Assembly: GCA_030512335.1 (NCBI GenBank)
Contig: JAULSU010000002.1
Span: 2,170,001-2,234,000 of the forward strand
DNA length: 64,000 nt
Reading direction: 5' to 3'
From: Immersiella caudata
Lineage: Eukaryota > Ascomycota > Sordariomycetes > Sordariales > Lasiosphaeriaceae
Positions within the stretch are counted from its first letter, which is position 1; each line of letters begins with the position of its first letter. The notes under the pieces are model-generated. The model was not told the origin of the DNA. It saw only the letters and a program-made list of their open reading frames with translations, and made no database searches. The translations under genes were made by a program, and so were the position numbers. Shown piece after piece: positions 56,335-64,000 of the stretch.

Positions 56335-56911
56335 ATGAACACAGTACGTATAACCTGGTTGGTTTATTGTTCCCGCTGACGCAATTCGCAGGCAAAGTCC
56401 TTCTGGTGAGCAACTTGTCATGGGCTTACTATGCCCGTGTCCTTATCGATTCGAGCTGACCGGTGTCTATTTGTAAAGGCTCGGATGGGGCTCTTTGTGT
56501 GTTGGTATGGCGTTCCCGACGTGGTGAAACGATCTCGCGGGCAAGTGCTAACAAGCATGATCATGTGCAGCGGGTGGAGTCTCGTATTACTTTGCGAAGA
56601 AGAGCATCGATGCCGATCGCCGGACAAGATTTGAGGAGCAGCGAAAGAGGAAGTACATGGGCGAGTCCCTCGAGTATTCGGACAACGTCCCGACCAAGCC
56701 TCTTTCCTCATCCGCCATGGGTGGCTCTCTCGCCAGCAACAATGGATCGTCCGAAGCGCGGACGGACACAGTAGGATCGCCCAGTCAAGAATTGGGCGAT
56801 CCAGCGCCGACAAGGCATGCGCCCGCAACCGAGGGCCAGCGAGTGTTAGAGAAGAGCAAATATGAGAGTAGCACCCCGTTCAGAAGTCCAAAGGGTGACC
56901 GGTTCTCTTGA
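56335..56911 (+). CDS. Small DUF4748-type protein with one N-terminal membrane segment
   Basis: Four exons: 56335-56343 (9 nt), 56392-56405 (14 nt), 56479-56504 (26 nt) and 56571-56911, giving 129 aa. Splicing yields MNTAKSFWLGWGSLCVAGGV followed by SYYFAKKSIDADRRTRFEEQ. This matches the short fungal family with a glycine-rich hydrophobic N terminus followed by YYFAKKSI.ADR. The rest is Ser/Pro/Glu-rich and probably disordered. Function unknown; a mitochondrial or other membrane location is inferred. All three introns have standard borders (47, 73 and 66 nt), but exons this small need transcript support. Confidence 0.7.
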
Positions 56912-57395
56912 GAGGGTGGGGCATGGGGGCTAGAGACAGGGATGACGCACGAAAAAGGGAAAAAACAATTGGGAGGAGGATGAGGAGGGAGGAAACAGTT
57001 TCCTGGCCAAAATTCTGTAGTAATAGCACTCCAGCGACACGGTTCGCGCTGGAAGATTGTTGACATTTATCCTGACAGACCGGTTATGTATTGTATCTGT
57101 TTGCTGGTGGTCAGCATGAACTGCAGTCCTCAAAACTCCCTTGAAGAATACAGATAGGCACAACAGATTCAGGAAGGGTGGAGGGTCTGAGAATCTTGGC
57201 CAAAGCTCTTGGATCCCCGTTACTTGCTTATCCAGCTTTCCCGAGTCGATGGTGTGGTCAGCCCCCACTTTCGACAATGCGACATCCTCGCAATTCTGTA
57301 TTGTGCAAACCATACTTTGAACTTCATCAAATACATTTGCTGCGCACAACTCAACCACGGCGCCAGAGCGCCCCCTTACCAGGCCCCGAGTCGCA
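56912..57395. other. Intergenic, promoter of CID gene
   Basis: 484 bp between two plus-strand genes. No specific site or gene recognised. Confidence 0.4.
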
Positions 57396-59220
57396 ATGGC
57401 ATCAGCAGAACTGACCGTCGCCAAGGCCGCGCTTTCAGGCGCGCTCTTTCGCGCCGACCCGCGCTCTTGCTCGCGCGACGAGATCGAGTCGATGCTCCTC
57501 CTTCTCAACACAGCCGTATCCGAGTGCTCGCCTCCCAATGTCCAGGTTTGAAAACACATGCCTCATTGCGCGTTCCTGACTAGAAGACCAACGGCTAAAG
57601 TCTGCGTCACGCTCTTGTTTTGGCGCTGCATAGAGATTCAAGCACTGGGCACTCAGCAATCTGGTTCCATCGGCGACTCGTACTGCTCCCTTCTGCAAAT
57701 ACCTAGTCGCCCTAGCAGGCTCCTTTGGCGCAGACGGAGAGACCGCCCGCGCCAACGATGGTGCGCAGTCCAAGACAGGGCGTTTGCCATCTGCCAAACG
57801 CAGGCGCCTTCACATCCTCTACATCCTAAACGATATTCTCTACCATGTCAAGTTCCGCACCCGCGATGCATCCTTTGCCGAAAAACTAGCCCCGACGTTG
57901 CCAACACTTGTCAGAAGCGCGTCGCGGTTCTCCAACGCCCCTAAACAAATCAAGAAGACGCAAGATTTAGTGTCGCTCTGGGAAGAGCAGGGGTATTTCG
58001 ATCGCAGCTTTGTCGAAAAGCTTAGAGCCGCCATCGATGAAGCACCGTCGCCAGCTGGTGAGGCGCGAGACGAGGCCACGTCGGCTAACACCGGCGGTAG
58101 GGCAGCCAAGTCTGCCCCTTACCTGATGCCTTCTATACACGGGGACCCGACGACACCTTGGTACGACTTGCCGGCTGGAAATTGGTTGCCAGTGCTGGAG
58201 CCTAACTCGACTCGGCCGATGAACCCTTCTATGATCAAGCCCCTGATGCTTTCGGCCGGCCCCGCTGACAAGGGTCTTGTCGAGGCTGTCAAGAAACTAC
58301 TTGTCGACGTCGAGAAGATTTACTCCAAGGACGTGGATGTCAATGCATCAGCCCCTGATATCAGCCAAATGGGCGAGCTTATTGATCTTAACGGAACAGA
58401 CGACGAAGTCATCGGAGGTGAAACCTACTACGGCTGGTCCAGGGAATTTTGCAAAAAGATGCAATTGAGAAAAAGAGGTGGCCCAGCCAGAGAGGAGAAT
58501 CGCGGGAGATCTAGGTCGGCCATGTCCTCGGCATCGTATAGCCGCTCTCCTACTCGCTCGCGTTCTCCACATCGCAGCAGCGAAAGCCCAGCTAGGCCGG
58601 CGTTCAAGCGCTTACGGCTGTCGGTTTCTCCTCGAGGCAGAAACCGGACTCGCAGCCGCCCGATACACAGTCGTGACGAGGATCGTGGCCATCGTAGGTC
58701 ACTTAGCTACTCAAGCTCTCGATCACCATCAGGCTCAAGGAAGCCACAGAGCCGGGGATTCCAATCAGCAAAGTCCGGCCAAGGCCGCTCTCGGTCACGG
58801 AGCTATTCGCCAGCGCCCGCGCACCCCACCGGCTTTCGTCCACCGAACAAGGATGCTTACATGCCGCCAGCCCCACCTCCACAGTTTCCTCCACCGCCGT
58901 CTATTCCCCCACAGATGCCACCTCAGATGGCTTTCGGCCAGTATCCCCCGCCGCCACCACAAACCCTGCCGAATTTCTATGGTCAGTGGCCTGCAGCACC
59001 GTTCACACATCCTCCACCTCCACCCCCGTCAAGTTTCCAGTTTGTTGGAGGTTGGGCGCCTGCTCAGCCACCCGCTGGTCTTCCGGTACCTCCGCCGCCG
59101 CCGCCGCCCCCACCGCAGGACATGTATCAGCCCTACCACCATGGCCAGGGCGGGAACGGCAGCTATCGGGGAGGGAGAGGCGGGTATGGCCGTGGACGCG
59201 GAGGCGGAGGGAGATGGTAA
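57396..59220 (+). CDS. CID-domain RNA-processing protein with SR and poly-Pro/RGG tail (CHERP/SCAF-like)
   Basis: Exons 57396-57545 and 57634-59220 give 578 aa. Residues about 1-150 form a CTD-interacting domain: DEIESMLLLLNTAVSECSPPNVQ, RFKHWALSNLVPSATR, then RRRLHILYILNDILYHVKFR and SLWEEQGYFDRSFVEKLRAAID. A conserved middle block LIDLNGTDDEVIGGETYYGWSREFC follows. The tail has SR repeats (SRSPTRSRSPHRSS), a long proline-rich stretch and ends GRGGYGRGRGGGGRW, an RGG-like RNA-binding end. The layout suggests coupling of RNA polymerase II with splicing or 3' processing. Related human proteins are CHERP and SCAF family members; exact orthology is uncertain. Confidence 0.85.
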
Positions 59221-60307
59221 GACGAGATGGGTTGGGGAAAGAGGTCCTGTAATACTATGAACCGTAGCTAGGCTAGTTAGCGATGAGCAAAACAGCAAAT
59301 GATACCCGCCCTCCCATCTAGTATCACCTGCCCTAAATACATCACAATATTACAATCTCAACCATGAAGCTTGTCATACGATTTGAATAAACTCAAGCTC
59401 CCGCCCCCTCAGCTCTGGGTCTGAAGCACAATCTACACCAATTGACAACAATCGGTCTGTTCCACCAGCACTCCTACCCGCCCTTTCTTTTCCACAGTGA
59501 CCTTCATACCTCCCTTTATTCATCCTAACCACCACTTTCTTGCCCTGCCCCTTTGCCCTTGGTGTTTATCCTCAGCTCCCAGAGAGAAACATAAGGCCAG
59601 CCGTGTAATTGTGGTAAAATTGATTGTCAAGCCAGAAACTGAAGTAAAACTGCGAATAGAGCACACCGGTACCCTTCGGCTTCTATGTTTGATGAGAGAA
59701 GAAAGAAACGAAAGCAGAACCCTCCAATCCGTTCATCCTCCCCATTTCTTCCCCGTCATTCCAGACAAATCATCGCCTTCCGTTCAGCCAACTTGGAAGC
59801 TCTCTGTCTCCCGGGTTTTGGCACATCTTCTCGTCTCCACCTGAGGCCATGTCCAACTGTTCACCACAGTGAATCATTGAACAGGAAGGAAACGAAAGAA
59901 AGACATCTTGTTGATGTCCGCGGGCCGTCTGTCTTGCCTGCTCTTCCAACCCCAGTTGAGATGAGGCTCACGCGGACCCAGTTCTTGTTCCACATATCCC
60001 TTTGGCTGCGACTGTGAAGCCACTCTTGATGCCGTATGTACTCCGTCAAGCCACTGAGAATATCAAACAACGAAACAACTCAACAAGTGGCGGGCCTGCA
60101 CTGGGTCCATCATAGTCCGTCATCTAAGCGCCAAGCTGGAGCATCTCATGTTTTCCGCCAACGCTCAAGGTACCAATCCTCCGGCTCAGCCTATAAAGAA
60201 TACTGCTCTAAACCCTACAAAACCCATGTATTAATGAGAGAGCACCCTAACTGTCATCCACAAACAACTTACTTACAATAGGTGAAAAGCTCTGTCGCAA
60301 GTCACGA
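59221..60307. other. Convergent 3' region, CID gene / RTS1
   Basis: About 1.1 kb between opposing stop codons. Open frames are short and unlinked. No gene recognised. Confidence 0.4.
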
Positions 60308-62518
60308 TCACCGCCCACTCCTCGAGGAGCCCACCGAATTTTGCCTCTCGTGGATTGTTGGCCGACGCTCACGACGGTCACCGTCTTGCAGCTTAAGCGA
60401 GTCCAGTCGTTTTTGGTTGTCCTCCGCCGCGTCCACCTCATCCACTCGAGGCATCCCGTTGGCGGCGGGACGGGCCGCCAGAGCACCGTTTGAAGTTCCG
60501 TTCGCTTTCCTTCTGTTGGCCTGCTCGGTAATCGCAGCCCATTTTCTCTCGCGTGTTGCCTCCCTGGCACCAGCGCTGTTCTGTTGCTCTGTGTACTCGT
60601 GAGAGCAGTCGTCAAAAAGTTGAGGGTTTATCTCCATGAAGAGCTTCATGGCGTTATAGACCATACCATGGATCGTCCTCGAAAAACGTCAGTATCTAGC
60701 TGGGAGCTGAGCTGCTGCGTAGCGACATACCTGTTCCAATGACCCTTCGAGTTCTCATACAGAGGTGCAAACATGATTGGAAGAATGATGTCAACATTGT
60801 CGCTGACGAGATTGCAGAAGTACTCGTTATTCCAGAAGTAGAGTGCTCTCTCAGCGACCTGGAAATGGGGACTCGCGACAGACTTGGCCAACTGGTGGAA
60901 CAGAGGCTCCTGAACCTTGGCAAACTCAGCTGGATCCATGACTTCGAAGATGTCCTCCACCTCATTGAGGAACATGACCTCTTTGGTGCTGTTGACTTTG
61001 GGCCAGTACCGCAAGAGACCAAGCACAACCTCTTCTGTAAGAGACGCGTCCTTCTCAAGAAACTGCACGATGCAGTATGCGAGCTGAGGGTGGTACATGC
61101 TCAAGCTTTTGACTTTGTGAAGGGGAAGCAAGACCCTGGTGAGAAAAAGCTTGTGCTCCTCCTTGAGCGGTAGGGCGAATCCATTGATAATGGAGCCAAG
61201 AATTTCGAGCAACTCGGCGATTCCGTTGAATCTTTCTGTCTCGTAGGTAAACTGGAAAAAGACGTTGTTGATGGAACGTCGAATAAAGGATCGGAGGTTC
61301 AGGAACTTTCCGTAGATGCGGTGCAACGTCGTCTTGAGGAAGTCTCTCTCTCTCGGATCCTCAGAATCAAACAACTCCAAAAGCTGCAACACAAAGCTGT
61401 GGTCGATATATGCCTTCGCAATATTGGTGTTGAAGTCCTGGCTCTCGATGAAGCGGAGGAAGAACTCGTAAACAACCTGGATATGCGGCCAGGCAACCTC
61501 CAAGACTGGTTCGTCCTCCTCGGGGTCGAACGCCTCACCTTGCGGGTTCATGGGCGGAGGGATTGGGCGGAAGAGATTTTTGGCAAACATCTCCACGACA
61601 CGGGGATACATAGGCTCCGTGATGACTTGTCGATTATTAGCCACATAGTCAAGGAGCTCGTGGAGTGCAAGTCGTTTAATCTCCTTCGATTTCATGTCCG
61701 CGCTCGCATCGTTGAAGTCGAAGATGACGTTGCATTGCTCAATCTTCTGCATGAACAAGTCCTGTCGCCTGTTAGGAGGAACCTCGTGGAAGCCTGGGAG
61801 TTTCTCGAGCTCTCGGTGGGCCGATATATCGAACCGCGACGAATGCTGCCTTCTGGGGGTCTTCGGGCCCTCCAGGACATCCTTAGGGGTGCTCTGGTGC
61901 AGCCTATCGTACATCAAAGACTTGGAGCCAGCCTTCGGAGGCGCTAGATCGTGCGGCATGGTTTCAGCAGCGCCAGGCGGGGGTACGTGCTGCAAAGCTT
62001 GGTGTCAGTGTCAATCCAACGCGGGTGCCTCCGTCTCGAGAGAATCCTACCGGAGCACTAGGGCTGATGATCACGGTCGGTGGGAGAGGCCCGAGCCGAC
62101 CGGGCGTACTTCCGCCATTAGCGCCCTGGGGCGAACCGCCCATGCTGCTAAATCTATCCGGCACCGCGCCGGGGTTTTGCGGAGCCCCGCCCACCTGTGC
62201 CTGGGCACCGAGGAGGGCATTCGCATGGTCGTTGTGTGACCCGATGTTGGGCGGCAGTGGTTTGTTGCGGCTGTCATTCAGAGTCGAGGACGAAGAGGAC
62301 GGCGTGAGGACCGGTGACTGGTTGGCGTCTCTCGAGCCGAGAGAGTTCGGCGACGAAGTTCCTTCCTTCGTATCCTTGTTCTTCTTGGATGATTTGTTCC
62401 CGCTCCGCGAGAGCTTGAAGACGGGGGGGGGTCAGTAACCACATAGCTTTGGATATCGGCCACGTAGGAAGGCGCGACTCACTACTCTCTGGCTGAACCG
62501 CTTCATCTTTTCAGACAT
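60308..62518 (-). CDS. rts1: PP2A regulatory subunit B' (B56; Rts1)
   Basis: Targets PP2A to substrates. Exons 62483-62518, 62051-62413, 60731-61989 and 60308-60677 give 675 aa. The N-terminal about 165 residues are Ser/Pro/Asn-rich (MSEKMKRFSQRVLSRSGNKS). The B56 HEAT-like core follows: FHEVPPNRRQDLFMQKIEQCNVIFDF, EPVLEVAWPHIQVVYEFFLRFIES, DPRERDFLKTTLHRIYGKFLNLR and INNVFFQFTYETE. Next come HPQLAYCIVQFLEKD, YFWNNEYFCNLVS and GHWNRTIHGMVYNAMKLFMEINPQLFD. The end is a charged tail. The intron 60678-60730 splits the Arg of HWNR exactly as phase requires. All introns are 53-69 nt. Confidence 0.95.
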
Positions 62519-64000
62519 TAGATTCGCTTGGACAGGGGCGACTGGAGACGCCCGGCTCGACCCTTTCGAGGGGCAATTAAGCAGCACCGCGCGGGGGAGC
62601 AGTATTCAGGAAGCGAGGATTTGCAAAGGAAAATTTTATGACGACGATGGGCGCCGATGGTGGAGCTAGATTGGCGTTGCGAGAGGCGGTAAGCCGCGAG
62701 AGATCGCGATGTTTCGAGAGCTGCGTCGACGACCGTCTCCAGCGACACGGTTGGGGGCTCGACGACGGTGCTGCCCCGAAATGCAGTCTTGGCGATCGCC
62801 GACTGCAAATGAGGCCGGTTCGCTAAGGTCGATCGTCAGGTGGCTGGTGGAAACAGCAGTGGGCGAAATGGGCTGGGTTGAGGATAGACGTCGTCGCGAC
62901 GGCAGTTAGGGAGTGAACAAAGTCGGGACTCAGGAGGGCCGACGGCGCGCACTGGTCTGGATTTGTCGCAGATCACACGCGAAAGTGCGACTGTTCACGA
63001 TCGGAGCCCGTCGCGGTCTGTGCCCAAGGTAATTGTCGACGCGGGCAGCAATGCTCTCCAGAACCTCGTTTGGTGTTTTGATGTCGAGGCTTCGGAAATG
63101 GGGATGCTTGGGCTGACGTTCCAGGTCGCAGCTGTTTTTGCGGGGCTAGGGCGCCAGGTCGCCGGGCGGGGGAAGGCACCGACCGCGCACACGGGAAGAT
63201 GGGCTGGAGCGGTGGAAGGCAGGCCACAGGGGTGCTAATCAAAAAACAGTCGTCAGTCCCGAGAAGTTGAAACAAAACTCGAGAAACCGGCATCTACCTG
63301 AACGTCGAGTGACCAGGCAGATTGAATCCTGTGACGACGAGGCTGAAAACGAGGGACCTTTGGTTCTTCTCGCCTTGGGCTGTGGAGTGAAGCCTGAGGC
63401 TTGCCTTCCGTCGTTGCGACGCAATCAAGGGGTAGCTAAATCAGGTGACATAAAGCTCCCACCAGGGCTGGGTGGCTCCCCAGGAATAAACTCCAAAAAG
63501 CTGCCACTGTGAAACCAATCGTCTGCTGCACGAGGAAACTGGGTTGGTGAACGCCCAGTGATATGGGCCACACTTGGCTTGCTCCAACCCTTCTTCCAAA
63601 GCTAGCGTCATGTACTCACTGTCATGTCAACACCACACCTCCAGCGCTCATCACATTTTGAGTTTTGGCGGGCACAGCACCTCTCAATTGATCATTTTGG
63701 GGTTTCTTCAATCAACATTCTGAGCCAATGTAGATCGCATCCACTTTCACTGGATGTCGATAACAGTCGATACTGAGGTGCTGTGGCCCGAAGTCAACGA
63801 ACTCCAGTTCACTGTGCAGTCGGACACTGTGCGAGGATCCATACTGTGCAAAGCTTCAGACCAACCCTCACTTGAAGTTGCGCCTTCCAAGTTTCAACCG
63901 TGAGAACCTCAACCACACGACTTATTTTTGGTCTGCCTCAATATTAAGCTGCGCGAGGCCCTTTTCGCCACGTCAGTTTTGAGTGCCTCATGTTTCGATA
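62519..64000. other. Intergenic, RTS1 promoter, right edge
   Basis: About 1.5 kb upstream of RTS1 to the window end. Short open frames only; no domain, repeat, RNA gene or splice-linked exon recognised. It could include the 5' part of an unseen neighbour's UTR. Confidence 0.4.

Noticed and set aside
61321..61947. 208-codon frame antisense to RTS1
   Set aside because: Shadow of the B56 core exon; no independent evidence.
1..64000. CRISPR arrays, rRNA or tRNA genes, biosynthetic gene cluster
   Set aside because: No regularly spaced direct repeats and no recognisable rRNA or tRNA body were seen by eye, and no PKS, NRPS or terpene synthase motifs occur. A tRNAscan run would settle the tRNA point.

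Overview
The window reads as euchromatic nuclear DNA from a filamentous ascomycete (Pezizomycotina, most likely Sordariomycetes). Genes are dense, introns are mostly 50-90 nt with gtaagt-type donors and ctaac/ctgac branch motifs close to the acceptor, and proteins such as the Cdc12-type septin, calcineurin A, the USP7-like peptidase and Prp45 have the filamentous-fungal form. I rebuilt exon structures by hand from splice signals, reading-phase continuity and remembered family sequences; none was checked by alignment or RNA data.

Layout, left to right. 1-754 (-): 5' part of an NAD formate dehydrogenase with a mitochondrial presequence, cut by the window edge. 2389-7896 (-): giant GHKL-ATPase protein with a C-terminal HExxHxxxxxH motif. 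8710-9480 (-): MMTAG2-like protein, divergent from 9806-10801 (+): Mediator subunit 6. 10974-14612 (-): DEAH helicase Dhr1/Ecm16, divergent from 14926-15416 (+): proteasome chaperone PAC3. 16074-16891 (+): ribosomal protein uL15 (yeast Rpl28), with a telomere-repeat box upstream. About 17320-18240 (-): a decayed cyclase-family gene. 18848-20735 (-): calcineurin A. 21732-23660 (+): trimethyllysine dioxygenase, also with a telomere-repeat box. 24089-25081 (-): FAD synthase. 25879-27010 (+): SDR reductase. 27265-29163 (-): PhoD-like phosphatase. 29606-30859: inactivated impala-like Tc1 transposon, lying just upstream of 31096-31930 (+): p24 cargo receptor. 32567-34388 (+): splicing factor Prp45/SNW1. 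34918-35602 (-): TIM22. 36152-40227 (-): USP7/Ubp15-like deubiquitinase. 41604-43194 (+): mitochondrial dehydrogenase kinase. 43810-45143 (-): septin Cdc12. 45912-48672 (+): Pwp2. 48759-50210 (-): questin-oxidase-like protein. 50973-54769 (-): WD-repeat inositol polyphosphate 5-phosphatase. 56335-56911 (+): small DUF4748-type membrane protein. 57396-59220 (+): CID/SR-type RNA-processing protein. 60308-62518 (-): PP2A B56 subunit (Rts1).

Most genes are unrelated housekeeping functions. Loose themes are ribosome biogenesis (Dhr1, Pwp2, uL15), pre-mRNA metabolism (Prp45, CID protein, MMTAG2-like), mitochondria (FDH, TMLH, TIM22, the kinase) and phosphatase signalling (calcineurin, PP2A B56). There is no biosynthetic cluster and no CRISPR array, and I recognised no tRNA or rRNA gene.

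The most interesting items are the ATPase/zincin-motif protein with its GC-AG intron, the overlooked cyclase pseudogene, the telomere-repeat boxes in promoters, the decayed transposon in a promoter, and a Prp45 whose namesake SNW tripeptide reads SLW.
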